Assembly: GCA_047495785.1 (NCBI GenBank)
Contig: JBLDXI010000034.1
Coordinates: 372,001-436,000, forward strand
DNA from: Lepidodermella squamata
Taxonomy: Eukaryota > Gastrotricha
Direction: 5' to 3'
Length of the DNA: 64,000 nt
Shown piece after piece: positions 1 through 12,242 of the stretch. Position numbers and translations under genes: made by a program. Within the stretch, counting starts at the first letter, position 1; each line of letters begins with the position of its first letter. The notes beneath the pieces are model-generated. The model was given only the letters and a program-made list of their open reading frames with translations. It was not told the origin of the DNA and did no database searches.

Positions 1-141
1 ACGAAATTCCAAGCAAACATCGCTGTCTTAGATCGCCGTAATAAGACAGCCTTGCATTGGGCCACGATCTGCGATAAAAGTGTTTCTGCTGATGACAAGC
101 GCAAGACTATCGAAATACTCGAGCGGCCAAAATTAAACTAG
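1..141 (+). CDS. C-terminal end of an ankyrin-repeat protein (gene begins outside the window)
   Basis: The reading frame is open from base 1 to a TAG at 139-141 and gives the last 46 residues of an ankyrin protein, including TALHWAT and SADDKRKTIEILERPK. It matches, almost codon for codon, the C-terminus of the large pseudokinase-ankyrin gene that ends at 58122 (TAFHWAT, SADDKRKTIEILERPK). The similarity continues about 400 bases past the stop. I infer that this is the tail of a further member of the pseudokinase-ankyrin family and that the cluster extends to the left of the window. The upstream kinase-like part cannot be seen. Confidence 0.85.
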   Translation, partial: TKFQANIAVLDRRNKTALHWATICDKSVSADDKRKTIEILERPKLN

Positions 142-560
142 CTCGCAGTCAAGCATTTACCTAGACACAATGACCCAATAATCTATCGATAAACAAATGT
201 GAAACTATAAAAAACCTCTTGCGCTGGTAAATTGTTGTAGCCCAGTGTCAAACTCTATTCAAGAATATTTTGACTAAAACGTCCCTCAATGAAAACGAAG
301 ATGGAAGTATCATTTTCTTTGGCGTATTGTTGAATTATAGATAGAGAAGAGTCGAAGCGTCTATCTCACTCATCGCATAGTTATTCATGTTATTAGCTGA
401 AGCAAGAACATTATCCGAGTGCCGAACAACAATGGCAAACTCGTAGCCATCGACGGCGACAAAGCAGCAAGTTATTGCGACGAAAGCGGCTGCAACTAAT
501 TCAAGAACCACTAACGGACGGGTTGAATTATTTAGGCAATTGGCTTGCAATTGGCTTGAT
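142..560 (+). repeat. 3' flank shared with the ankyrin gene ending at 58122
   Basis: This non-coding stretch is clearly similar to 58123-58545. Shared blocks include the segment just after the stop (cctagacacaatgacccaat) and the segments around 390-545 (gaagcaagaacattatccga, ggacgggttgaattatttag). It is most simply the 3' UTR and flank copied together with the ankyrin gene. A minus-strand reading frame here (335-571) has no support. Confidence 0.75.
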
Positions 561-609
561 TTGAGCCTCATTTGCTAAAATGTCACTGCTGAAAAGTCTG
601 ACCTCGTCG

Positions 610-1090
610 TCAATTATTACAGCGTGTCCCAGAAATTGCGCAACTATTATTTAATTATAAACAAAAATTTTTAGGAATTTCTTTTTTAAATTAAACCTAC
701 CGAGAGAATATTCCATCCAATTTAACCGAAGAAATAAAAAATTTACCGGAGAACACCCAGAAAACTGGTTAGGTAATTTTCGGTTTTTTACCCGGTTTGA
801 CCAAATTTCTCCGGACCTATTAATCACATTGACAAATAACATACTTGAAATCTTGATCTTTCAAATCAATTTCTGGCCATGAGACGTGTCTCTCTCATTT
901 GATAGAATTTCTGTCTACCCTTTTCCGTGTACTTTCTTCGCTTGCATTACCTATGGGACATGATGGACTTTCTAGTGAAATCGATACTAGAAATCGATAT
1001 AATGTCTCAGGTTTCCAGCGCTATTTCGCTGTCCTATTTTTTCAGGTCAGGAGCGATTGTCAAGAGCATTAGTTCACTGTTCACTGGTAA
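610..1090 (+). repeat. Dispersed repeat family A, copy 1
   Basis: It begins near a gcgtgtcccagaaattgcgc block and runs through an ATTTACCGG-like and TTTACCCGGTTTGACC-like part to a segment ending aattaaaagtcat. Related copies lie at 50706-51180 (plus), 61660-61855 (minus) and 63010-63210 (plus). No coding potential and no clear terminal repeats are visible. Three of the four copies lie downstream of secreted-protein or ankyrin genes of the cluster, so it may have travelled with the gene duplications rather than as an independent transposon. Confidence 0.65.
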
Positions 1091-1274
1091 TTAAAAGTCA
1101 TTTTGATTTAAATAATCGAATATAAAATGGAGCCTTGACCGTTTAAATTCATTTCTGCTGATATTAATATCTGCTGCCATCTCTTTCTATGGGAAATATT
1201 TCACCTTGCTCTCTTAGCTCTTGGGCGTGATATTTCCAAATAAATATATTAATTGAAAAGTAGAATTTAATATA

Positions 1275-2708
1275 ATGGATAAATTACTGGCCACTATTCG
1301 CTCGTTGCCTGTGAGTTCGGACTTGGAAGCGGATACTTCCTATATTTCGAAGCATTTCGCTACAGCAGTAAGAGGCAACCCTAGAAATTTGCAGGAAATA
1401 GCCGCGTTGGTCCCGTCCATGATAGCCGACCAAAATAAACGGTATGAAATTCTGAAATGCGACGCAAGTAATACCTGGCGTCGCATGTCCGCTGAAACAC
1501 GGTCTCAAAAGCCTATTGATGATATACCAGTACTCGGACTTGATAGCGAAAAAGAAAAGCGCCCTATGCTTAAGCGTCATATTGTTCAACAAGATGACCA
1601 GAGAAAATCCGCGTCCAAGAAGCCGAAACCGAGTAATTTACCCGATCAGAATTTATTTGTATTCGAAACTGACCAAATTCAGGAAAATAATGACCCCGTC
1701 CGTATTGAGGGCCCGTCTTCCGAGATGAAAAGCATCGACCTACCTGAATCGTTCAACACAGAATTCATGCCTGAGACGAACAATGTCGACATTGAAATGG
1801 ATATATTATTGTTTCCCCTAAACCCATCACCGATTGAACCCTTTAACTTCGAATCTGAAATTTCAATTGATACATGTCACGCGGATGTTTTCGATTACTC
1901 CGAGTCACCAAGAATAGTGGAACAGCCCGATTTGAGTTCGACTGCACGCCAGAGTAGTCGCCAAGTAGCAAGGGAATTCCCAGTAATACATATGCACAAT
2001 GCTGCTGAAATAAAACTGGCCTATGATGAGCGGATAAGAGCGAAAGCCATGAGGCCAAAGATCGACCTAGATACCAGAATCAGCTATGGCGATTTTCGAG
2101 CCCAGTATGAAACTTATTTTTCTGAGTGTACTGAAGACAAGCCTCTCGCGCCCGCCACCAGGTTTGAGATGGCCGATTTCGCTTTCGGCAAGCTGTCAGC
2201 CTTGATTCCCAACAAGCTACCTGTGGCTACACCGTTTTTTACTACGACAAAATTCACTTCTAGTTCCTTGCCTTCGCCATTAATCGATCAGTATCCTATT
2301 CCGTCTGAAATAACTCGACCAGTTGCTAACATCGGCGCGGTCAGTACTTCGTTTCAAGAAATGTCTACGATCAATGATTACCACAGTGAAGCAATTTCGG
2401 AGCCGGAAAATGCCAGTCTACTAATTACACAAACCGCAGAATTGGCGCCGAGTGAGAGGCCGATTGATCTACCCGTTTCGACTAGGAAAAACATAAAATC
2501 GGCGCTTTTCTTTTCCCAACTGCTACGGCTGAGAGCGAGTTGGGCTGTTGTTATTACACAAGTAAGATTCTTTTTAAATTAATCATTTAATCCGGACAAT
2601 TTCATCCGGAAAATTGATTATTTTTCGCGCCTATTATACTTGTCTTGAATATTTCTACTTTCCTTCCTAAAGGCTGGGGATGGACAAGGAATGGAACAAG
2701 GCGCATAA
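1275..2708 (+). CDS. Unrecognised 439-residue protein, two exons
   Basis: Exon 1 (1275-2561) is a long open frame starting at ATG 1275, with an in-frame stop just upstream at 1254. It ends ACACAA before the donor GTAAGA. Exon 2 (2673-2708) follows an acceptor TTCCTAAAG and closes with TAA in the same phase. The product is hydrophilic and low in complexity, with basic (SASKKPKPS), acidic and serine-rich stretches, a predicted disordered middle, and a more ordered last third. The segment SALFFSQLLRLRASW faintly recalls the C-terminal helix of Rad21/Rec8 kleisins, but the expected N-terminal kleisin segment is absent, so I do not name it. It lies between the ankyrin gene end and a minus-strand gene, which it faces tail to tail. 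Confidence 0.55.
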
Positions 2709-2833
2709 TATCTCTAATTATTGAAATTATTTATTGATTATTACTCATAAAATGTTCCGAATAATTCGATATGTTATGCTGCCAAAATATCTTTAACAAC
2801 AGGAATAAAGAAAGAAATAGCCAAGAAGTTTTA

Positions 2834-3322
2834 CTAGTTGCGCCTAAGGGTAAACGTGAGGTGTAACCGGCCCCAGCTATCACGGACGCGTGTGTGGAAC
2901 CAAAACCGACACTCTGGCATGTTGCAGATTGAGCTGCGTAGGGTCGGGTCGTTACGATCAATAGCGAGCAGCTCCTCGACGTCTTCCCTTCGAACATTAA
3001 ATATCGGCTTTCGGTTATTTGGCTCCAGTCTGTATAATAAAATGAATTAGGATGAAATCGAAACATTTTAGTTACCTATTTTTCAGGGTCGCAAAATGCT
3101 CGGTAGAACAAGCCACTTGCACTCTTACCACGACCAAGTTGGTGTGCGACCTCCTTCTGCGGAGTGCGGCCAACACATCGCTTCGCAATTCAGTGATGTA
3201 GTTGTAATTGCGTGTTCGACGATGGCGGCGTTCAGCCTGCCTTGGCTGGAATTCTTCAGAATAACGAACGGGGGGTCTCACGTCCTGTCTGAGCTGCATT
3301 TCCAATTTAATAGCGAGCCAAT
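2834..3322 (-). CDS. Unrecognised two-exon (partial) gene on the minus strand
   Basis: Read on the minus strand, the exon 3322-3075 follows acceptor TATTCCAG and ends AAAAATAG before donor GTAACT. A 45-base intron ends TTATACAG, and the exon 3029-2834 completes the split codon (AG+A) and runs to TAG. The joined frame is rich in Arg, contains RRHRRTRNYNYITELRSDV and ends with a Cys/Trp/His patch (CNMPECRFWFHTRVRDSW). The split-codon fit across a short intron is good evidence that this is a real gene. The first exon or exons must lie beyond 3322 and were not found. No family was recognised. Confidence 0.5.
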
Positions 3323-3972
3323 CTGGAATAGATAAAAACAAAAAGTAAAAAGAAAGTTTGAATATTTCAGTTTTATATATTTGACCATATTATTTATAGC
3401 AATTTTGGACCTTTGTTATGCAATGGAGGATTTTTTTACTGTTGCAACTGTTAATCTCCATTTGTTGCGTTTATCATCGAGTTGCATCTCTTTTCTTGAG
3501 TTATTAGTGAAATTTTGATTTGCGAAACATGTAACCATAATTTTCCGATTTGACGTAGACATAATTGTATGAACGAAAAATTGGTTAAACGTCTACGACC
3601 GGACGAGCCTGGGTCTCCCGCTAATTGGGCTGCTGCATTTTTGCGGCCCAGATCTGCAGTAATTTCGTATTTTTCTATGAAAAATTAATGGAAATTTTAC
3701 TAATTTTCAGCCTCCTCACAATGTTCGAAATGTCACCGGATATGATGAATTTCCTGAAGATGTTGTTCCACCTGAAAATAACGAAGGTCGTCGCCAGCCT
3801 GTGTTGCCTCCAAATGGCAACCACGAGCTTTACTATATACAAAATAATTGCTCATTAAAATCCATCTGTGAAAAGATAAAAACCGGTAATTTTAGAAAAA
3901 AAAAATGCAAGTTTTGCGTTTCAGAAAAAACGATGCTTTCAAAAATGTCTTACAAACAAGCTCGAAATTCTT

Positions 3973-6088
3973 ATTTTATTTATTTATTTATTTAAAGAGC
4001 CATAACGCCCAGAAGAGGACAGCTCAGACAAGTGATCAATAGAAAAGTAAAGACAACAACAAAATTGAAAATCGAAATAGCATAAATAGTAGACTGATCG
4101 GGATCACTGTCGAAATCAATGCAATGATCAACATGACATGAACAATATGAAAATATATGAATATTCAACAATCAGAGCATAGCGGCATTAATGTTGTAGT
4201 AGTGTAGATAAGCCGCTTGGCGACACGCCTTCGCTGACTCCGCTTCGTGAACGCTCGAAGGCATTTGATTCCACAAGTGCGGGCCACGGTACGACATGCT
4301 TAGTTGGCCTCGCTCGGATGTGTAGGTCGGTTTAAACATGGGTTCGAAATTACGGCAGCTGTAGCCGTGGCTGCGATCGTTCAGCTTAAACATCAACGTG
4401 AATTCATCCGGCGCCATCTTGTTCAGGCTCTTCCACATGAATGTACATAGGTGCATCGCATGTTTCTGGCCGACTGTTAGCCACCCAAGTCGATGCCGCA
4501 GCGGGGCCGGATCCGCCAATGGATGAGCGCCGTATATGATTTTGATAGCTCGATCCTGCGACGATTGCAGTTTGTCGCGAGTCGATTTTGAGGCCTGTCC
4601 AAGGGTGAGGTCGCCATAATTCAAATGGCTGACGACGAGGCCATTTGTCATCATAACAGCAGTTTTGCGATCGATTCCAGCGTTGACAGCTTATTTGAGA
4701 GCAAACAGGCCTTTTCGGGCTTTGCCTTTGGCCATCTCGACGTGCTCATCGAATTGTAGCTTGTTGTCAATTTTGAAACCAAGGGTATCCATGATTTCTG
4801 ACGGCTTTATCGCAACTCCTCCGATTGTGACCTTGAAATCGGGCGCTGTCGAGAGGTGTGGTTTGAGAAGCATGAATTGCGATTTTTTCCCATTTACTGC
4901 GAGGCTGTTCTGTTTTAGCCATGCGCATACCCTGTCAAGTTCCAGTTGCAGAACTGAGTGGAGTTCGTTGATGTTCTTCGATCCGTAAAAAATTGTAATG
5001 TCGTCGGCGTATTGTGCTATACCGCATCTCCTTAAAATCAAAGGCAGGTCGTTTACATAAATTGTAAACATGAGTGGCCCAAGGACCGATCCTTGTGGCA
5101 CACCGCAATCAATTGACTCGAACGGGGATGCTTCGCCGTTGATTTTCGTGGTTTGGCGGCGATTGCTCAAGTAGTTTATCAATAGGCGAATTGACTCTTC
5201 CGTTACACCAGCGGATCGGAGAGATTCGATAATCCCATCGTGGTGGAGCGTGTCGAAGGCTTTGGATAAGTCGATCGACACGGCTCCAACCACGTTTCCT
5301 TTGTCAAGTAGATGTCGCCAGCGTTCGGTGAACGATGCCACGCAGGTGTCAGTCGAATGGTATTGACGGAATCCGTGTTGTGCCGGTGTTAAGAATTTGA
5401 TCGCTCGCAAATGATCTTTCAGCTGTGTTGCCAGGCAACGCTCGAACGTACGTGCTAGCGGTGAAGTGATCGAAATCGGCCTAAAATTCCCAACCTCAGC
5501 CTTTGATCCGGACTTATGCAGCGGTGTGACAATAGCCGTTTTCCAATCACTGATGAAGACACCATCTCGAATGGCCAAGTTGAAGAGCGCTGTGAGATGA
5601 CGAGCAATTGAAGGCTTTGCCATCTTCACGATGCACTCGGGAATGCCGTCGAACCCGGTCGTAGCCTTGTAACTCAGTTTGTCGATCGCTTTTTCGACAT
5701 CGGTGACCAAGACAGGTCGAAACGTAAACGGCGTTGAGCTTCGTTTACGTCTTGCGAAGTTCAGACAATCTCCGAGACTTTCGGCCACGATTTTTCCTGC
5801 TCGTGAGAAGAACAGATTAAAATTGGTGGCCTTTTGCAATGACTCATCTCTTGATAGCTGCGTCCAGACGTTGCGGTTCTTTGGCTTGGGGCGGAAATCT
5901 TTGACGATTCGCCACAATTTTCGCGGGTCGTTGCCAGCCTCCTTAACTCGTCGACGATATCGAGCACGGCGCGCCTTGCGTCGTTGTCGTTGACGTTGTC
6001 GCCGCGTGAGCGTTGGATCAAAATGCTTCATCTTGGCTTGGCGATTACGCTTTTTAGCTTGTTCTTTGTCGATCAACTTCGTCCATCA
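3973..6088 (-). mobile_element. 5'-truncated jockey/CR1-like non-LTR retrotransposon
   Basis: On the minus strand the element holds a reverse-transcriptase frame and ends with a (TAAA)n tail, seen on the plus strand as TTTA repeats at 3973-3994. The endonuclease domain is absent, so the 5' end was lost on insertion, as is usual for LINEs. The insertion splits a cysteine-rich gene. A clean target-site duplication was not found; the sequences next to the two ends are only vaguely similar, so a small deletion at insertion is possible. Confidence 0.85.
4172..6076 (-). pseudogene. LINE reverse transcriptase with one in-frame stop
   Basis: The minus-strand frame runs from about 6085 to 4172 with a single TAA at 4688-4690. 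In order it shows a basic linker (RRKARRARYRRRVKEAG), the RT fingers (FRPISITSPLARTFE), DLSKAFDTLHHDGI, the GVPQGSVLGPLMFTIYVNDL motif, the catalytic AQYADDITIFYGSKN, then after the stop the C-terminal part (AIKIIYGAHPLADPAPLR, GPHLWNQMPSSV). These are hallmarks of jockey-clade reverse transcriptases. The YADD box is intact, but the stop after FALK and the missing endonuclease make it non-autonomous. Apart from the stop there is little decay, so the insertion looks fairly recent. Confidence 0.9.
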
Positions 6089-6323
6089 CTGCTAGAAGCC
6101 GGAGTTTGATTTGAGACCAGAAAGTTTCGCAATCGTCCGACTCGTTCTGCTAACAAAACAAAATTTTATTGTAAAACCTGTCCCGGAAATCCACCAATTT
6201 GCCAGTCTTGTTATGACAAGCATTCTCATGGCCTAACCGCATTTAACCCGGGAAATTCGAAGTAGCAATAATCTGGCTTATTGATCTATATTTTTGTAGA
6301 AATTATTACATTTTGAATTTAAA

Positions 6324-6867
6324 ATGACTTTCGAAGATCCTACTCAGCACTCTAAAAGCCCAAAGCGTGGTAGACCTGCTACCCGTGCAAAGGTACAAAT
6401 TTACAGATTTTTTCCTGATTTTTATTAAGATATAAAATATTCTTTCCAGACCGACTACACTGGCCATGTTCCATCGTCAACGCGGAGAAATTCTCTTGAT
6501 GTACGCTATTTATTTGCTGAGATAGCTTAAAAGGGAGCAACTTTCATTTATCCTAGGCCTCCACGACGTCGCAAGCTGAATCAGGGTGTCTAGTATTTAA
6601 ACCGCCTAGACAGGTAATTGTTTCCCTCGTCAGCACAGCCAATTAAATCATTTTAATCTTGTAGAAGGATGAAGAATATGTGGAACTCTCGGAACCTGGG
6701 AAACACAAACGGCGACATCGGCTTTTCGATGACCTCGAGAAACTGGTCGACTGGGAGCGTGACCACGGCGGGGTTCCAGTAGTAGGGGCGACGTTCGAAA
6801 TTCACGTGGCTGACGGCTCAAAAATAAAGCAGTTCTCGAAGTCCTCGGGAATTGTCCCCGATGACAC
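6324..6867 (+). pseudogene. 5' exons of an AT-hook gene, cut by a 13-kb insertion
   Basis: Four phase-0 exons: 6324-6392 (ATG, with AT-hook SPKRGRPATRAK), 6450-6500, 6557-6613 and 6665-6867, joined by 45-60 base GT-AG introns with CAG/TAG acceptors. Exon 4 encodes KDEEYVELSEPGKHKRRHR and DGSKIKQFSKSSGIVPDD, then runs into the terminal repeat of the TA-flanked element at 6870. Removing 6870-19845 with one TA copy keeps the frame open into 19848 (VPDDT, then SARHQAGSVRN, NDGYVEIYVVSS). The AT-hook suggests a DNA-binding protein. The downstream half is listed separately. Confidence 0.7.
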
Positions 6868-7686
6868 TAGAAAAAAAATTAGGTTCATTAGCTGAAGATA
6901 ATCATCTTTTATGGCTATTTATCCTGAGGTTTATTAGCGGATATTTATCTCATGGTTTTTTAGCTACGTCAAATGAATCAGCCTGTAATTAGGACAAATT
7001 GCCACGGAAAATCGAGAAATTTCGGATAAAAAGCCGTCGATTTCATTGTTGATAAAATTCGCCCGCCACGCAACAGCAGTCATGACCCTTTCTGATTACG
7101 ACTTGAAAGTATTTCATTCGACTTTTTCACACGCACAAACACAGCAGCGATTTTTCGTAGTTTTTCAGAGTTAAAACCGCGGGAAGAACAACCGCGTCGA
7201 TTTCCGAACCAATTAGTCGAAATTTGAGGGCTGTCAGGTGAGAACTTCTATCTATTTACCTGTTGATTGATATTTTGATGGCTTCACCTGATGCGTTTTA
7301 TTTAATTCCTGAATTAATTTTTTTTACATTGGAATAAATTTTAATTAGAAAATCAGCTAATTATCTCCGGCCAACACGGACTTTTCTAACACCGGTAACT
7401 TATAATTAAACTAACATACTAACCTAACCAAAGCTCGTGTTATTCGGAGGTTGAATATGCTGATGATCTACGGTATTCACTATGGATTTTTCAAGAGTAA
7501 AATTTGATTAAAATTTGAACAATTCGAGCTCTAATGATCTCTGTTCGGGTTCTAAATTTTATATATTTTCAGTTGAATTTGCGGCATGTTCAGCTTCGCT
7601 GCTGTTGATAGTTGCGAAAATCTGAAAAACCGTAAGTTTCTCAGTTTTATCACAAAATTAGCTGTATTTTTTGACAAAAATTACAG

Positions 7687-8546
7687 CAAAATCGAAGCAC
7701 ATTGGCCGGTTTTCGATCAAGCTAGAAAGCATCGACTACACGGCAAACACGACCATGCTCAATTTCAAACTGAAGCGAATGACCCGCCTCTGCTCTCTGG
7801 TTCAGATCGACTCACTTGGCTGGCTGTGAAACAAAGAGCCGAGTTGTCAGATTTGTACGGCGAATTGAGGTGAATTTCCGTATGAATTATTTATTTAAAA
7901 ATAATTTTCAATTTCGATTTTAATCTTGAATATTTTCCTATTGCGGTAAATTTTACATTTCGAGGTTTTCAAATTGTTATTCAATTAATTCAGACTTGGA
8001 CTTTGATCGAATTTCGCGATTTTTTTCTCTAAACCATTGTCTGGTAAAAGATTCCCTGGCATAGTATGTTGATTTTCCGGTGCGATAATTAGAAATTTAA
8101 ATTGGGAATTCCTTTTGATTATTGCGTTTAAGTGTTTTTGCGTTTTGAAAAAAATGAATAAAGCGTGAAATATGATATCGCAGGTCCAGTCAACCGTGAC
8201 GATTTTTAAAATTTATCCTAATCGCTCGGAAATTCGACATGTTTCTCTTTCGAACGGAAAATAAATTATGTCCGTCGAACCACTTCGAATTCGCTAAATA
8301 AATTACACATTTTCTTCATTTCATGGGGAAAAAATTCGTTCTAAATAGGAGCCATTTTTATTCGAAATTTATAGGCAAATTTAGAAAATTAAATTTTTTT
8401 CGGTAGTAATATATATTAAATGAGCTCTTTCAAATTCAAAATAATTTATTAATTTTTTCCGAATTTCCTGTCTGATTTTTATTGATAGTATGGTATTTTT
8501 CAGATGGCAGATGGAAGGCTTGTGGACTGAGTCATGGCGAATCTAA
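7687..8546 (+). CDS. Possible two-exon gene fragment inside the TA element
   Basis: A stretch after acceptor TTACAG (7687-7869) reads KIEAHWPVFDQARKHRLHG and RLTWLAVKQRAELSDLYGEL, ends with AG before donor GTGAAT, and after acceptor ATTTTTCAG continues at 8504-8546 as WQMEGLWTESWRI and a TAA in matching phase. The upstream exon could not be joined in frame, so the start is unknown. No domain was recognised. It could be a remnant of the outer element's own gene. Confidence 0.3.
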
Positions 8547-8695
8547 TGCGGCTAGCTAAAACCTAACCAATCTGCGTTGGAAATCGCACAGCTGGGCGAA
8601 CACAATCGATGCGTTTTTCGATCTCGTCGATTTCTCTTCGAAAATCTCCGCGGGAAATTGACATTAACATAAAATTAATTGATAAACTGTGTTTG

Positions 8696-8940
8696 ATATC
8701 GTCGGCGCCGTGCAGTAATGTTGCTTAACCATGCTATACCCACATGGGAAAACAAATTTTCTTAATTTGTCGAATTTAGCCTCGAAACCGGTATCAAAAT
8801 GACCGTCTTGATGCGAGGATGAAGAATATGTAAAAATTGATGCACTTGGATCATCTGGGGTTAAGCTACAGCTATTTAAACGATTTTCAGTCGGCGTTAT
8901 ACTATTATTATTATTAGTGTGTGCATATATTATGCAAATG
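8696..8940. repeat. Left arm of a distant inverted repeat pair
   Basis: It is the reverse complement of about 15430-15674, with shared blocks atatcgtcggcgccgtgcag, gcttaaccatgctataccca and ctattattattattagtgtg. The pair could be the terminal repeats of a ~7-kb element (8696-15674) that contains the hairpin-array element and the piggyBac-type MITE, or two insertions of one short repeat. No target duplication was seen. Confidence 0.7.
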
Positions 8941-9695
8941 CGGCCTCTTGTGCGGGCGCATATTTTTAACCTATTATTTATTGCAAGAGAAATAGGAGCC
9001 ACTAGGCTAAATGTTTTCTCGATCAACAATAAATAGGTAGCTTTGATGTAGATAATTAGGGATCAAAGATCGGATCGTTTTGCATATAAATCCGCTTCGC
9101 TATGCTCTAAAGGGCTGCCGGTCACTCTGAAAAGCGCGAAATCTAATAATTATTGCTGGTTGCCATAAAGAGACGCCGTCACATTCGCCCTAGTAAAGTT
9201 TCATTGATATTGCTGCACTGTTACTGTTCAACATAGACAAATAATTCTGGTATCAATAGAAAGCTCTCATAAAATTCTGCATCGATCCCATTAGTAACAT
9301 TTTGGAATCTGAGGTGGGGCAAATTGCAAGTTCTCAAAGTTTTTAAAGCCGTGAATTTTGGGAAAATTTTTACGACACAGCTTCAAAATGTATATGGTTG
9401 TATAGAGCGTGAGCTACTGCCTTTTTGACTACGGCTCCACTACGGCCGATGAAAACTGTCGTTGCAACACCAGGATATAGTGAGGGCTAAAATTCAAAAA
9501 TTTCCTTAAAAATGTGCTTGAGGACTTCTATTTGAAAATTCGAATAATTTCGGCAGTATTACAAAGGCAAGAGTGTCCAGTCTCTTATATTTGTCTATGC
9601 TGTTCAAATATAAAGAGATGCTGCTGAAAAAGATTAAAAAACCATTATCAACACGACTAAACACGACGTTCGCTCAACAAAGTTTTACTTCAAAA

Positions 9696-9722
9696 TTATT
9701 ATTATTATTATTATTATTATTT
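9696..9722. repeat. (ATT)n microsatellite
   Basis: There are about eight to nine uninterrupted ATT units. The bases between about 8950 and 11095 otherwise contain no gene I can support, only AT-rich sequence with short open frames. Confidence 0.8.
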
Positions 9723-11150
9723 GCCGATTTGCCAATAATAGATTCAATATAGTCAATAAGAATAGTCGACAGCAAAAGCAGCAGGCTAGGCACAATTTTG
9801 AAACAGAAACATAGTTCAACTTTGGACAACGATCTTTGTTCGCGTTGATTGGAGGCAAGCCGTAAAATCCCTGATCCAGTGCCCATTTCGTAGAACATCG
9901 GACTCTGACATTCGACATTAAGACAGATACAAAAGCGAAACCATCTTGGGCCACGATGGGTTTTCGTTCAGTCTAAAAGAAAAGACAACAAGGTTTTAGA
10001 TTCACCATATTTGTTACAACAACAGCCCAACCGATAATATATTAGCCCAAGTCTAAATCCCGCCCGCATCAATCGCCCGGGCCATGCAATGGATAGGCTT
10101 CACGTATGGGATAGCGATAGCTGTCACATTCAGCATGCTACGCAAGCAGTTTGCCGCGAACTTGGATTTGACTCGGCTGTTGATTGCTGAGTTTCAATTT
10201 TCTTAATAAATGTGGCTCGACTATGTTTGCAATAAAAATTCGGGATGGATAGGAATAAAAAATTTAGAGGATTCTAATCATTTGCGCAGGACAAAACGAG
10301 TGACTGGTGATTTCATAGATGGGAGTAATTTTGATATTATTTCTCGATTTTGATATTATTTTGTTGTCACTGATTATCAGATGGTTTTTCTCCAACTCGG
10401 ATCGGTCTCCTAAACTGATCCTCCGATTTTTTTCTGGGCGCCCATAAAACGCCCATTTCAACGCTAAAAATACTACCCAGTCTTCTTTAATCCAATCATT
10501 GATATACGCAGCATTAAAACATGCAAACCCTTTCTATATAGGTAAATTCCCGATCCAAGGTCTATGAAATTATTCCGAGCTCTATCCAAGTTTTACATGT
10601 TGAAAGCGGCAAGCGGCAAACACAAAGTGCGTACCGCATTTGTTTTATTTTACAGTAGAGAGCAGCCCGGGCTTCTAAAATTTCAACCTTGAAATTTTGA
10701 AGAATTCGAAGAATCAAGTTTTTGCGAATGGTTAATTTTTGACGTTTTTGAACTGAGTTGACCCCTCAGCCCTGGGGTATTACTGGAACAAATCCGATGT
10801 CTTTTCTCGGTTAGCATAACGCATTCGAGGGTGTAAAACCACTAATACTAACGCGATTGGCCATCGCCATCTCTAGCACTAGAAAAAAATATGGTCCGAA
10901 ATCAGGGGATGCTTCATCCGAATTTAGGGGTAGGCCCTGAAATCAGGGGGTTGCAAAGTGCTGTTTTTCAGAGTTATGAATTCATACCATACTAATTGAG
11001 CATCTCCCGAATTCAGCGGTATGCTATTAGGGGATGAATAATTGAATTAAAAACTCTAGAATTTTAGTCATATTTCATGTGTGCATATGCTAAGCAGTGC
11101 GTTCACGTCGCGGAAGAACCCGCACTTTAGGCAAAAAAACTCCTGTACTC

Positions 11151-11405
11151 CCAAGTACAGTATTTTTAGGCTGTAATCCTAGTTACAGTCTCCAATGCTG
11201 TACGAACGGTACAGTCCACTCGAGCTGTACAGCGAGTACAGTTCATCTTACTGTACTGCGATTACAGCTCAATTAGGCTGTACTGCAAGTACAGTTCGTT
11301 TAGCTGTACTAGTAATTACAGCTATTATTGACTGTAGCGTGAGATACAGTCCAAATAACTGTACTAGTTGTACAGCCCGACGAGCCGTACCCTCAGTACA
11401 GTCAA
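11151..11405. repeat. Left hairpin array: ten palindromic units
   Basis: Ten units of the form CTGTAC(T)-n3-5-(A)GTACAG, each about 17 bases, are separated by 8-11 unrelated bases, giving a period near 27. Units vary in compensating ways (CTGTAA...TTACAG, CTGTAC...GTACAG), so the hairpin is kept more strictly than the sequence. Confidence 0.85.
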
Positions 11406-12242
11406 ATGACCATATAATATAGAGCTACAGCAAAAACGACGTCTATGTTACTTCTTCGATCTCGGAGCGAAACCAAGCATCAAAGGTGACTATCTACCTT
11501 GGTCAGAAGGTGTATGGTTTCGCTGCGAGAATGAGCAGCGAAGACAGTCTGTGCGCGAGATGCGAGACGGCTATGAAGCCAAATGGCCTTGGAAGATATA
11601 TTCCCTTTCACCCGCTGCGTTCAAGAAGGTTCCCTCTGGAGCTCCACCCAGCTTGAGAAATTCGCCCATTCCTCTATCCGACACTTTTGGATGCTTTGAT
11701 GGCCGATCTTCTGGAAATGCTGTAAAGTGAAAAAATTCCTAAAATTACTACCCAAAATTACCTAAAATTACCTAAAACAAGTATTAAGCCCCCCGTATCA
11801 ACCGTTTGGAGTGGCACGCAGTCTGATCATCGCGCAATTTTTGACACTTCAGGTCTGAAGAAGAACAATTCCGTTAGCTATGATTCGGATTTTGATGATT
11901 AAAAAGAAAGTTAGGAATGAAAAATACTTTTTATAATTGAATTTTAATAATAATTCCGGTTCCGGTTTTGAAGAGGGCGAAGGCTGGCAAAGAGTATTCC
12001 TTGCCCAACCCACAGTTCAAGATCCTGCTTTTTCAGAAAAATTCGTAGTTTTCAATAGAGTTAACAATCATGCGCCATTCATCTTTTCAAACGAAACCAT
12101 TTTAGGTAGTGTAAGATCAGGAATAATTTCTATTTCAAACTCCTTTACGCCAGATGTTTTGTTTTTAGGCGTTTTGCCCGTCTTATTGTTCGCTTTACTC
12201 TTAAATTTATCCGGCGTAATTCCTTAGTCAGTACTACCTTAA

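Larger units (their letters stand above)
3569..6265 (+). pseudogene. Cysteine-rich (piggyBac-tail-like) gene end, split by a LINE
   Basis: Plus-strand pieces: 3569-3658 (ATG, MNEKLVKRLRPDE, donor GTAATT), 3711 to about 3972 after acceptor ATTTTCAG, then about 6110-6265 ending TAG. The second piece carries RKKKCKFC and the third KFYCKTC, PICQSCYDKHSHG. This C-x2-C / C-x2-C / C-x2-C-H series resembles the zinc-binding tail of piggyBac-type transposases (family knowledge; the catalytic region is not present here). The insertion between the second and third pieces is the minus-strand LINE at 3973-6088. An in-frame stop at 6107 just left of the third piece marks the junction. It is a broken gene, and assignment to piggyBac is tentative. 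Confidence 0.45.

Noticed and set aside
1284-2058. Minus-strand frames inside the 1275-2708 gene
   Set aside because: Overlapped by a longer spliced plus-strand frame; no motifs.
2838-3335. Plus-strand frames 2838-3050 and 3096-3335
   Set aside because: Antisense to the minus-strand gene, which has a phase-matched intron.
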